Origin: Baylisascaris procyonis
Lineage: Eukaryota > Nematoda > Chromadorea > Rhabditida > Ascarididae
Length of the DNA: 64,000 nt
Direction: 5' to 3'
Assembly: GCA_037389465.1 (NCBI GenBank)
Contig: JAZARR010000146.1
Span: forward strand, 5,426,001-5,490,000
The notes beneath the pieces were generated by a model. It saw nothing but the letters and a program-made list of their open reading frames with translations, had not been told where the DNA came from and did not search any database. A program made the position numbers and the translations under genes. Positions 53,357 to 64,000 of the stretch are shown piece by piece (position 1 is the first letter of the stretch; each line of letters starts with the position of its first letter).

Positions 53357-56300
53357 ATGGCACCAATTCCATCCCCAAGAGAAGCTGGACGTGATTCACG
53401 CAAAGAACCTGACGTATTGTCAATCACTAGCAGCATTGAGCTTAAGGTGATTACTGTTTATTTGCACATATTGCCAATATCATTTAAACAGAATAATTTT
53501 CGGAGATCATTCATGTGAGTAATGGACTCTATTATATTCATCGCATAATTATTGTGAAATTCATTAAAAAGAATAAACTAAATGCTTGTTGAAGGAAATA
53601 ATGTGATGTCACTTAATTGATAAGCAGTGGGCATCTGTAAGGTTCATAAGAATATATAATCTACTCCTATTTGAGACAACGTTTCATTCAGCTTCTCTCC
53701 TTCACTAGAAAAAAAGAATGAGCACACTTAGCACAACGTTCGTATGCACATTTATTCCGTACGTTACAGAAAAAGTGAACGTAAATGTATGGTAGTGATA
53801 GTATTCCGTCGTGAACGCATTACTGTTTCAGGATGCTCTAATTGACGATACGTGGTTCTGGCAGGGAGAGACGCATTCCGCTAAACCGACCGGTAAAAAA
53901 TGGTTAAGCGAGGTGAGCAAACGCGCCGGGGCTATTGCGGGGGACGATATCTACGCACATCCACCCATTTTCTTCGTTCGTTGGTATCGGGCATGGCAGG
54001 ATCGATCTCTCCTGAACAGACTTGTAATAGCTTTTCATTTCGTATGTATTTCACATTCGAGTGATCTTTGTAAGACGTTACGACCAGGTTGATTGTGTTG
54101 AAGCGTCCGATTATGCATGTTTAGAGGCGTCCCCCCTTCCCCACCCCTCCCCCCCTAAATTATATCGCTGCATCTAATCAATTTCATGTCCTACTAGGTA
54201 AAGTTTAGAAAGCAGATGTACAAGACAGAAGAAAGTAATATGAAAATCCCATCTGTACAGCCACGCAGTAGCCTTGAATTTTTTTTTTTTTTAATTTTAA
54301 AGTGTAAGCGCACATTTTTCTGCGGAAGCTGTTTTATTTGAAATCCTTGCAAATGGATTTTTTCTTGTCTTTGAGTAGAAACTTGCCCATTGTAACAGAA
54401 TGTGCATTCAAATGAGGAAGACAAAGAGCTCAATGTTGTTGTGCTGCCAGTATTCTTATTTATATTCGAAAAATTAGAATGAAAGTGCGATTTACGCATA
54501 ATGAAGGGGGGCGATATTTCCGAAACTCGCCAGGATCTTGCAAGAGCACAGAGGATGTTATTTATTCAGGATGCTTGAAATTTTGGAGGATGAAATACTC
54601 TGTTATTGTCATCACTAACCTCAGAGACAGAAAAACTCGGCACCACGATCGCTCCTAATGAAGGCTTTTTTCTGCGCTCACTACTAACAATCTTTATCAA
54701 AGAATTAAGACGAATATTATAAAGCGCTGGGTAGGGCAAATTGATTTAGAAATTAGAGATTCATGCTTGTCAGAGAGATCTTATAAAATCTATTCGGCGA
54801 TGGTTTAGAGCGGTGAATATTTTGCTTAGGATAAGTTCGATATGGACGAAGTGAAGACGTTTGTTGCTCAAAAGCTCTTCAAAGTGGACGGTATCATATG
54901 CGATGAGCAAACAAAATTGATGCTTATTGAAAAGATGGTTCTTCAACCACATCCAAAAGAGTTCGATCAAGAGAACGAAGAGCTCATACACAAATACGGG
55001 TAAATGCTGAATATTATATATACTCGTTGAGAAAACTTATTTTATTTCAGCTAAGGAAAATTCGCTTTGATGAGCATTATTTTACGATGAATTCTTGTGT
55101 GAAGAGTGTACCTCGAGAGGAAATTGTACTAATAGCTATTGAGTTTCTATGCGAATAACATGTTGTACAGAAATATGTTAATTAATAAATAGACTATTCT
55201 ACCATAGCTGCCATTCGTTTTTTTTTTTTTTTTGGAAGGGGAATTTTGGTAAAAAAGTTGCTTTAATCGACTCAATGTTTTTTTAAGGATTGTTGGAAAA
55301 ATGTAACAACGGCAAATTGCATAGCAATGTGAAACAAGACTAGTTGGTTGCAAGAGTCGCAATGTTGCTACTAGAGGTTGCACCCTTTCCATCGTAATCC
55401 TAATATACTGAAGTGATATCAACTCACTACTGATTCTAAACATGAATTTCGTTCATATTCATGCATTTAGCTGTTCCTTGCTGGTATGCCATTCTGAGGA
55501 TTGAGCAAGCAATGACTTGAAGATATATTTGTTGTTTAGACGTGAACTTGTCACATGGCTGAGGGATCGTCTTGTGCCATGCACCAATCAATCGAAGAAT
55601 GTCGTCGATCGTGCGCTAAAAGACTTCAGCGATTTGAAACAGGTGCGAGACAATCAACTTCAGTTATTTCCACAGCTCTTTTTTTTTAAATTTATAGCTC
55701 TGGCTCCTAAATATTGTTGATCTCTGCATAGCAGGCATGTCTTCGGCGCGATGGGTTTCAGAAAACTGGAACCTTAAATGAGATTATATGGGGACATCAT
55801 GCGTTAAGTAAAGCTTCTTCCTGTAATAATTGCGTTGATTTCAAGGACCTTTTGTTTATTTATATTTATTTATTTCTTGCGTATCCAATCCGGGGAAATG
55901 AGTAAATTATTAGGGTGTATGGCTGAATATGCCATGTACATGGATCTTAGAAGAAATGCACTTGTTTTATCCAGAGCCTTTGGATTTATTTTCAATCTGC
56001 TAGTAAATTTTGCTCATTGCGCTTTATTTTTGCCTATTTCTACCTTTCTTATTGAGAAGAGATAAAAGTTTCAGGTCGATCCATTGGCTTCATGGTTCAA
56101 ACAAAGCTCGGAGAGTTCAGCTCGTATGTTGGATCGTATTCAGAACTTAGCCAGTGCAATGGCAAATATGGTGAAGTATTCGTTGCTTATTGAACCGGGC
56201 ACAATTACACCACACTTGTCGGTATTTTATTATCTTATTTTCCTATAATTTTTACCGCTTTCTTAAGATGTATATTGAACCTATAAAGCAGTATCACTTT

Positions 56301-57898
56301 TTCCATAATTCCTTCGGATGAGAACTTATCATATTTTTTACAATTGTTAACATTCCTATTTTGAGCCTGTCTCAAATTGAGCACATTATATATGATTGTT
56401 TTGTTGTATGCTAAACGTTTACTGTGATAATTTCTTCGATTGTGAAGCTGTTGTGGTAGCATGGAAATGACTAGGACTGGCATCGATCGTTCATCCTTCT
56501 CCGCCTATGTTCCCTCATCGTCCCCACTCGTCTTCTACTAGAAGAGGCGGTTCTTCCTCTATTTTCTTCTTTGTGCCATCATAGCGACTACTCCATCTCC
56601 TACATTCTCCGTTCCGCACAACATCACATTTTTTTGTTCTCCTTATCACTTCAACATGTGATTGAAAACATGGGCAAATGACAAATAAATTGTCCTTCAG
56701 GTATGCCACTTATTTGAATGTTTCATAAGTTGAAAACAAACTCTGCACAGTTCACTTCTTTGCGTATGGAACATTTGGCTCGCGCATCCAAAGTTTTCCT
56801 TCTTGAGAAAAAATTGCAAAGAGAAGAGTCTACAAGCCCCCTTATAGGTAGAGAAGACTAGAGAATGCTTCAGCTTGTTGTTCCACTTGCTATTGTTGTT
56901 GTCAGTATGACCACTATGAGCAACAGATACCTGTTTTTGAGTTCTCAGGTATGCAATAGAAAAAGACCCACCAAAAATCCAAGCGTAAATTATTTTCCAA
57001 AAAAAAGAAGATAGATAATAGTAAGATTTTATAAGCATTCTTAAACAATAGCTTAATCTTTTTTTCACAGTGGATAATTTCGAAACGATAACAATGAGAA
57101 TGCAGCTTGATCTGATTCTCCCGTACGTTCATGAATTTCATAGAGTTTATGAAGAGAAGGTTGCAATATTTCTTGATTTGAGGAATTTGTGGGTGAATAT
57201 CGGCAATTGAAGACATTCTTTGAGAGGAACGATATGTCTCCAGAGGAGAGCTCACGTGCTGCTTTTGCAGCGAATTATCTTACGAAGGCTAGAAACGCAG
57301 GTAGATTACTCGTTTGAAGTGTTGAATATAGTAATTAAGTGACTTGTGGGAGATTCAGTGGTTTTTCAAGGAAGCTGCATATCCTGTTCAGCAGGAGAGA
57401 ACGGCTTTTTGGGTAGTTAGAATGGAAAAATGGCTAGAAAGACTGGTAAGCACTTGTATGTATGATATGGACAGAGGCGTCCAGTAGCGCATATAGCGAG
57501 AGGCTGTATGGTCGACGTTAAGACCTCTGGTGCAGCTTACATAAAACCTTTAGTCCAGAATACTTGAAATCCCCGAGAAAGAGGAATTCAGCGCAAAATT
57601 GCAGGTAAAATTAGCCCACTTCACTGAATTTCTCTCTTTCGTCCTTCGTGACTAATAATTTAAACCGATATGAACCTCATTCAAACGGAAGTTGATTTTT
57701 GTATTCAACTCGACATAGTATGTTATTTGTTGAGTTTATAGCTATCGAATGTGCTGATTCAACACGTGTTGTTTTGCATAATATTAATGGAGACATGGAG
57801 AACTCATTTGAACTTCTCGATGATTCGATGTGTGGAAGCTCACCGTCAGGATTATTTTATGGTGACGATGTACCATCGCCTTGCAAACCGCCTATTTT
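53357..57898 (+). CDS. N-terminal helical, BAR-like part of the phosphatase gene
   Basis: Exons: 53357-53446 (ATG, MAPIPSPREAG), 53832-53912, 54830-54999, 55540-55642, 55735-55807, 55914-55963, 56075-56221, 57183-57300, 57359-57445, 57554-57604 and 57793-57898. All junctions are in phase except 57300/57359, which is off by one base. About 315 residues, highly charged and helical, with recurrent Trp and few cysteines: for example DDTWFWQGETH, VTWLRDRLVPC, LNEIIWGHHAL, VDPLASWFKQSSESSARML, IEPGTITPHLS, FFERNDMSPEESSRAAF, WFFKEAAYPVQQERTAFW and VEAHRQDYFMVTMYHRLA. No signal peptide or membrane helix, so probably cytosolic. The pattern (a long helical region with DPL..W and late RDYF-like motifs) recalls BAR-type membrane-curvature domains, but I cannot name a family. 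The last exon ends one base into a codon and should join the phosphatase exons. The exon at 57985-58041 fits the phase but is weak. Confidence 0.6.
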
Positions 57899-58522
57899 GT
57901 ATGAAGTTTATTTTGTTTTGTTTTTTTTTGTTTTTTTTTTTTTTTTTTGATATTATTCTTCAATGAACTCTCCTCTGGGAAGCAGGCGATAGTTGCCCAA
58001 AGAAAAAGCTTTCCCGCCGAAATGATTTCGGTTTCGAAAAACGGTTATTCTTTGCACTAATATTGGATGAAATTTAAGTTTTGCGTAAAATACCGCAATT
58101 TTGCAGTCAATGAATGACTTGAGGATGAAAAGTGGGGAGAGTGTTGGAATCATATTAAAATGAAGCCTACCAATACTTAGCCGCGGTTTTTGTAAGTGAA
58201 TGTTTTGTTGCGAAACATAGCTTCCAATTCCCAAAAAAAATGTGCGCCTTATGGTTACTAAAGGGGCTTCTCTATTTTTTGAAAAAATACAAGATGAATT
58301 TTGTAGCTTCGGACGATTTGTCTCGATATATATGTTTCGAATAGTCCTCGCTTTAAACATCTATACTTGCGCAGCTAGATCATCCAGCTAGTAAATGACA
58401 TTTTACGTTTCATAGTAATGTGATTGCTACTGGAGCCAAATTCGCTCAGCGACGTGGACCCTGTAAAGACAATACATAAGACAAACTGCTGCTCAGGAAT
58501 CTCCTCTGGAGATATATTGCAG

Positions 58523-60915
58523 CGGTACTTCCGATTTCATACACGCTTCCTACGTGCGTGGTGGTCCTCTCTTGAATACGTTTATTTGTACACAAGCACC
58601 AATGCCATCGACGATCAACGATTTCTGGCAAATGGTATGGCAAGAGCGATCGCAATACATTATCATGTTGTGCGCAGCTGTCGATCAAAATCGATTGTGT
58701 CCACTGGATTCAGGAACGCCAAATATCTGTCCATATTATTGGCCCAGGTAAGATTGGTTAATGGAAGAAATAAAATCTAGTATCTTAGTGTTTTTTACAT
58801 CAAAATGTTGTGCTAAAATAAGTCTCATTCGAATCTAAAAAGTGGTAAAATGGTTTATTTGAACCAATATTCTGCAACCGTTTAATGGAATTGGACGCAA
58901 ACAAGTTAGACTTAACGAGCGAGCGTCATCGGATTGAACTGCAGAACCATCAATCTTCATCGAATTGCATCACATTCTTTTGGCTTCGTTAGTAAACCCA
59001 TCATTTCTATTTATGAACAACTGAAGACTCATTCGGTTTTTTTGTTATGAGTAGACGACCATGGTGGTGTAAGAAACAGGAAACTCGGATATGCAAGAAG
59101 AGCCAATTTGAAAGAGCCATTTGAAGAGCGGAAGGTGAGGAAATGCATTGTGGTCCTTTCATTATACGCAATGAACGTATCGATGGCGTTATGGATCCAC
59201 TGTTCAACGTCACCTACTTGTCGATACGACGTGCGGACGACCTTTCAAAGAAAGATGTACGCTTGACACAGCATTGGCAATACGACTGGAATGACTTTGC
59301 CGACTCGCATTGGCCTCTTCGTGTGCTCAGAAGGTAGCTGCTTTCTTTACAACAATTTCATATCATCCCCGCTTATTTCCCCGCTGAAACTGTCGCATAT
59401 TTAACAATCCTGGTTATGCTTATACCGTTTTGGGGCTTTGCCTTCGTAGATTTCCGTGATTCCTGCGAGTTGTGCAAAGTTTACGCAACCATGCAAGACA
59501 GAGTGACAGCTATGAGTAAGAGAGAGAGAGAGAGAGAAAAAAAAGTGGAAAGAGAGGGGAGGGAGGAGGAGAATAAAATCTTTTATTCCTGCGAGGAAAC
59601 TGTTGATCTCATAGTTTATTTCGTGTTCAAATATTCGAGCTTGTCGCTTTGTGTCTTGACGTTTTGACGCTTTATAAGTTCTGAAAGTTTTTAGAAAGCA
59701 GAAAAGCAAAAAGTGATAGAAAAACAAGGAAGAAGTATTTTGAGGCGACAGCAATATTTCTGAGGAAATGTGTTAATTTTGCTTCTCTTTGCAGCCGTTT
59801 AAACAGAGAACGCAAATGCTTTCTACCTCAATCAGTTAACATTTAGTTATACATCTGGGCGAGTAAGCATTAAACTTTAAATACAACTTAGATTGGGTTT
59901 TTTTTTTTGAAAGTGATTTTATTTCACTGATAATATTTATTGCAGAGCGCGTCTTTCACCAACACCAACAATTGTACAATGCTTGGATGGATGCGGTCGT
60001 TCGGGTACTCTAGTTTGCATTGAGGCACTACTGATGCACGTATTGCGAGGATCAGCACAATATGAGAAACTAGTGCTCACTACGGCTCTTTTTGTACGTC
60101 TACAGCGTCGTCACGCGATAGGTTCTCCACTGCACTACCTGTTCATCTATCGCACCCTATTATATTGGATGCAACCTTATATCACGTCCACTTACCAACG
60201 TTTTGTTCTTGGACTTATATTTCCTGAGTGGGGTTTTGTTGGTAAATACAATAAGCTTGTTGCAAAGCATGCCGCTAAGTTGTCGCTACTTTAGTTGGCT
60301 AAATAATTCATGTGTAGCAATTATTAATGGTTGATTAAAATAAGGAGAATTTGTTGACGAGGCGATGACTTCATTTAATGCCATCGTTAAATGCAACTGG
60401 GACAAGAAATTTGATAAATTCAGCGATTACAAGAATCGCATTCGTCCGATTGCTTCTAGTTTGCGCTCAGGTGAGCGGATGCATTCGTTAGGTTGGCGTC
60501 AATCGAAATAATTACCTGGATGAGTCAGCTTTATAAAGTTTGAGCTTCGGGATTTGGATCTACATTTGCAGATCTTTACGAATAGCGAATGTTGCATTCA
60601 CTTCAATGACATTTTATTGCGGAATCTTTTCCACATTAAGCACTGGTGAATTTTCAATTTTTGTTGCATTTGAGCTTCAACGGTTGATTTTTTCTGGTTT
60701 TATTTATCTATTTTTTCTTTTTATTATGATCATGTTTTATGTTGCTTGCCGGTTCATATGAAATTACAATGTTTCCGAATGATGTTGCGCATTTTAGCTC
60801 AACGTTTCCCGCTAGCGTTTGAAGCCTAGTTCAACCTTATGAATCCGCACTATACCCCAATTCCATTCATAAATATCCTCCTTCATCTGATGCATGGAAT
60901 TTAAATCTATCATGA
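58523..60915 (+). CDS. Protein tyrosine phosphatase domain
   Basis: Exons 58523-58747, 59127-59333, 59946-60241, 60345-60470 and a last exon from 60830 to the TGA at 60913-60915, all in phase. Classical PTP motifs follow in order: TSDFIHASYVRGGP (usual DYINASYVDGY), CTQAPMPSTINDFWQMVW (usual TQGPL..T..DFWRMVW), YYWP, EGEEMHCGPF, QYDWNDFA at the WPD-loop position, and VQCLDGCGRSGT. The catalytic Cys (codon 59980) and Arg (59998) of CX5R are present. Atypical points: WND replaces WPD (the general-acid Asp is kept), Gln replaces the usual His before the Cys, and the Gln of the Q-loop is not evident (GSPLHYLFIY). It would act on phosphotyrosine if active. It lies downstream of and on the same strand as the helical exons, and I infer one gene. 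An alternative last exon begins at 60797 and stops sooner. The pTyr-recognition exon (KNRY-like) was not found. Confidence 0.75.
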
Positions 60916-61509
60916 GCGAGTTTTATATTTATGTATTGCTCATGATTCATGATGAAAATAGTAACATAAGGTGGCAGTAACGATAGGATACACCTTTGGA
61001 GGATTCACTGCTCAGTGCATAATTCGCTGAATGCGCATTTATCGCACCATAACAGTTTGTTTGTGGAAATTTGCGTTAGCAGAGCGCATTACGGCAGCCT
61101 AACGCCTTCGCATGTATGCCTGACTGATTGTGTGTGGCTTTTAATTTCTCTATATGGTGATTTCAACTTGGGACAGGTGCAGTTAGAGTTGTTAAATCTT
61201 GTGGGTGCGATCTATACCCAAGGATGATCTATATGTTAAACTTAGATTGGTCTGTCCACTCTATAAGAAGCTCACTGAGCTGTTTCGGGCGCTTACGGGG
61301 TCTCAAAAGCCGTAATTAGCGATTCGAAACTGGGTGATCCAAAAAAAAGAGATTTCCTTAAGGCTTGTATGGACGAAGGGGTTCACTAAAGCATTTACAG
61401 GCTGTCGCTTTTGCTTTGTTGTTCGTTGGCGATTTGTGAAATCGATTGGTTTGATGAGCTGATTGTAAAGCTTATACCATGCAAGCTTCCCTAGCACGTT
61501 TTTTCAGAT

Positions 61510-61543
61510 CCCCTTCCCACCCCCTCCCCCCCCCCCCCCCCCC
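61510..61543. repeat. C-rich tract
   Basis: CCCC TT CCCACCCC followed by a run of about 18 C. Low-complexity sequence. Confidence 0.85.
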
Positions 61544-61998
61544 TCAATAGTTGCACTCTTTGAAACTGTTGCACTCTTAGGTAAATATAACTCAAAATTT
61601 TCAATGGCAGTCAGTGGAATCCGGTGCAATGAATTCACCGAATTTGTAAGGTGGATAGAATGCTTTCTAAAAACCTCGATGGCATATACTTAGATAATAT
61701 TTTTTCAGCTTATGGTCTATAAGGTCACCTCGCCGTCAACAATAAATACCATTGTATAGCCGTTAATGAGGATTTGTCTTTACGAGAGAATGATGCATTT
61801 TACCCATTCAGTGGTTTGCGATGAATTTCATCGGTCGTGCGATCCTTTAAAAGCTCAAACTTGCTGTCGCGATAAGAACGCCATAAGATAAAACAACTGA
61901 TAAAACTTTGTGCTATTATGTAGCAGAGTATTAGCTGGCGTTATTCATCGCGGTAGATAGCATTTCTTTGCCTTACTTTAATGTGGTATTATTTTCAG

Positions 61999-62254
61999 CA
62001 TAACTTCTCCTTGCTTATAAAAATTATCGTTGAAGCTTTAAGCGTTTTTCGTTCGGCGCTTTTATCAGTGATTCGGAAATATTGTCGTACTCCTCCATTC
62101 AGCTCTGTAGGTATGCCTTTGACTATGTGCATAAATTTTATGCTTTTGTGGAAATATTTCTGCAGCGCATCATGATGACGATGAAATCTTGGATCGCAAT
62201 CGTCGTGTTTATTGCTCGCTGAATGGAAGCATCTGCTACTTAATGAGCACGTGA
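61999..62254 (+). CDS. Possible terminal exon pair of unknown gene
   Basis: Exon 61999-62110 follows TTATTTTCAG, and 62166-62254 follows TTTCTGCAG; the intron is 55 bases and the phases agree. The first gives a hydrophobic-basic helix (LLIKIIVEALSVFRSALL), the second an acidic stretch HHDDDEILDRNRRVY and a TGA. It may be the true 3' end of the phosphatase gene or a separate gene whose other exons I cannot find. The phase at 61999 does not match the phosphatase exon ending at 60470 without another exon between. Confidence 0.3.
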
Positions 62255-64000
62255 TGATGCTTGTTAACATGCCTTAAATTCTCATTATATACTATCTGCT
62301 AATATTATGCGGCGCAAATTACGTTGTGCGATATGTCATTTCATTAGAAATGCCATCAAGTTTTGGTATTTTAGCAACATATTAAAATATAAGTAGCATG
62401 AGCAACATCTGTGCAGAAATTTGTTGGTTCGAGCATAATCTACTTTCGTTGATTAAAGAAACACTTGTAAATGATACTGAAATACTGAAATCATCCTGGA
62501 ATTTGTATCGAAATGGTACTTCACAACAGTTAGTTCGTGCATGTAATTGAAATGAAGTAACATCAACTGTTGCAGCACATGTTAGAGTAATTTCCCAATT
62601 GTCATACATAATGAATACTCAAAAATAATAACCATATAGATATGAGATGGCTGAATGCTGTTATTACAGATATAGAGTGTTGCATAAACAGCTGCACGGT
62701 GCATACGGAAATGTTTTTTCTCTTAGTGTTGACACAAAAAATGACAGCACTGAGAATATAAACGAACATAAAGAAATAGTCGAAAGCTCGAGGGGGAGAT
62801 GGCGGTGAACAAAGTGCTCGAGCGTGGTACTTGAATGGATCGTCTGAGCGAATTTCCATAACAGTGAGTGCCCATCCGCTCCCCTACCCCGTTCCTCTCC
62901 CCCGTCCCCTCTCCTCTCAATTTAGACACCCAGAGCTTCCATGGAGGTGGAAGTGGAGAATGTTTAGCAGAAGTTTGCGTCCGCAACAGTTGCACCTCTG
63001 AATTCAGAGGAAGTTGAGTAAGGCAGATGCGAGTTAAAAAAGTGAACGCATCCGATACATGTGACGGCCAAATGCGGTTGCATGGAGAGAGACATAGGTA
63101 CGTCCACCTGAGGATCGTCATCACTGCTTTTCATCTTCCGTACGCGTCTTAATTCCGTCTTCCCACATTTCTAAACTCCATATTTAAGAATGTTATTTAG
63201 CCGAAGAAGAAATGATCTTTGGCGGATATTTTATATATTTCGGATAGAAAAGGCATGCAAACGATCTCTATACAATTGAATATGGAGTGATAGCATTGGC
63301 AGGATAACAATATTCAACTTTAAATTAGTAAGAATGGAACTGACAGCACAAAGGAGATTCAAAATATTCCATTTACCTCATTCAGAGCAATCGTTGCATT
63401 TTGAAGTATATGGCAGCTAGGGCAGTCGGCTGGTTTCTTGGAGTTATGTAGCAAAAATGACGTCTTGTAAGTACGTGAGTTCAGTGCCAAGAAGCGATGT
63501 AAGAATGTCACTAATCAAAGCATATCATTAACTAATTCGTACAAAATGTCGCAAAAACAGTTGAACTCATAAAGGAGCGAAAATTCACGCAGGCGGAGAG
63601 AGCAGAAAATGGAGCAGAAGTCGACATGAAAATGGTCTAAACTTTGAAGGAATAGTACTCAAATTTAGATTGCATTTGGATGGAGTGAAATGAGATATTA
63701 AAGCTAAAAATCTGTAAAATTGTTAATGCGGCATAACGTTCACTGCATTTTGCATAATAATCAGCGAATTACACCTTCCTGAAAATCAAACGTGGAAAGC
63801 GTACTTCCATTATGTATAAAATTATCTTCCGCACCACTTCGCACTCCTTCCAGCCGTACGCATCTGCATTTATTTATGCCGTTTAATATCCGAAATGGGA
63901 TACTACAAGAATTCCAATTCTATCTACAAGCTCCCTGATTCTTTTTTTGAATAGAGGATTCACCTAATCACTGCAATTTGTGGGCACAAGATTGGCTGTG

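Larger units (their letters stand above)
60916..64000. other. No firm gene to the end of the window
   Basis: Apart from a weak exon pair (61999-62254) I see nothing recognisable. C-rich tracts stand at 61510-61543 and 62878-62920. The segment 61224-61317 (+) is open but short and unassigned. Confidence 0.5.

Noticed and set aside
55046..55135. Open segment KIRFDEHYFTMNSCV considered as a phosphatase-gene exon
   Set aside because: The flanking exons 54830-54999 and 55540-55642 join in phase without it, and including it breaks the phase.
56697..57068. 123-codon minus-strand frame
   Set aside because: It lies in an intron of the plus-strand gene and has AT-rich noncoding composition.
57953..58360. 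135-codon minus-strand frame inside the phosphatase locus
   Set aside because: It is antisense to the intron region between the helical and phosphatase exons and shows no motif.

Overview
The window looks like a piece of a nematode nuclear genome, probably a parasitic chromadorean; the genus cannot be told from the sequence. The DNA is AT-rich, protein-coding information is split into many exons of about 50-300 bases, acceptors often end in TTTCAG/TTGCAG, and several introns are only 50-60 bases while others exceed 1 kb. There are no operon-like clusters, bacterial genes or CRISPR arrays. I found no tRNA or rRNA genes. Gene models below were built by hand from exon translations, intron phase and protein-family recognition.

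Layout. 1-10012: no supportable gene, only microsatellites, the largest a (TA)n-(TG)n block at 6824-7015. 10013-10615 (+): a weak two-exon gene of unknown function. 12265-14824 (+): five exons covering repeats 2 and 3 of a mitochondrial oxodicarboxylate carrier (SLC25A21 family), with an in-frame TGA in the middle and no recognisable first repeat. 18886-25078 (-): a SIRT7/SIRT6-type sirtuin in seven exons, plus a further C-terminal exon (18886-19391) with an AT-hook and an acidic tail that may be its extension; it is convergent with the carrier. 25079-32195: no gene seen.

32196-38946 (-) and 45085-50600 (-): two related type I membrane protein genes, head to tail. Each has an extracellular N-terminal region, a DSL-like six-cysteine domain and one transmembrane helix, but no EGF repeats. 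They look like unusual Notch-ligand-like proteins. Between them lies a 15-copy, 128-base satellite (40489-42408) with a four-unit higher-order duplication.

53357-60915 (+): a long multi-exon gene divergent from the second DSL-like gene. Its 5' exons encode a charged, helical, BAR-like region that I cannot name; its 3' exons encode a protein-tyrosine-phosphatase domain with the CX5R signature intact but atypical surrounding residues. The rest, to 64000, is without clear genes.

The genes are not one pathway as far as I can see. The two DSL-like genes are clearly paralogues; the sirtuin (nucleolar/chromatin NAD-dependent deacylase family) and the carrier (mitochondrial inner membrane) are unrelated neighbours. 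The least ordinary items are the EGF-less DSL-like pair, the helical-domain phosphatase, the AT-hook exon behind the sirtuin, and three apparent lesions or oddities (the carrier TGA, a one-base phase conflict in the phosphatase gene, and the missing first carrier repeat).
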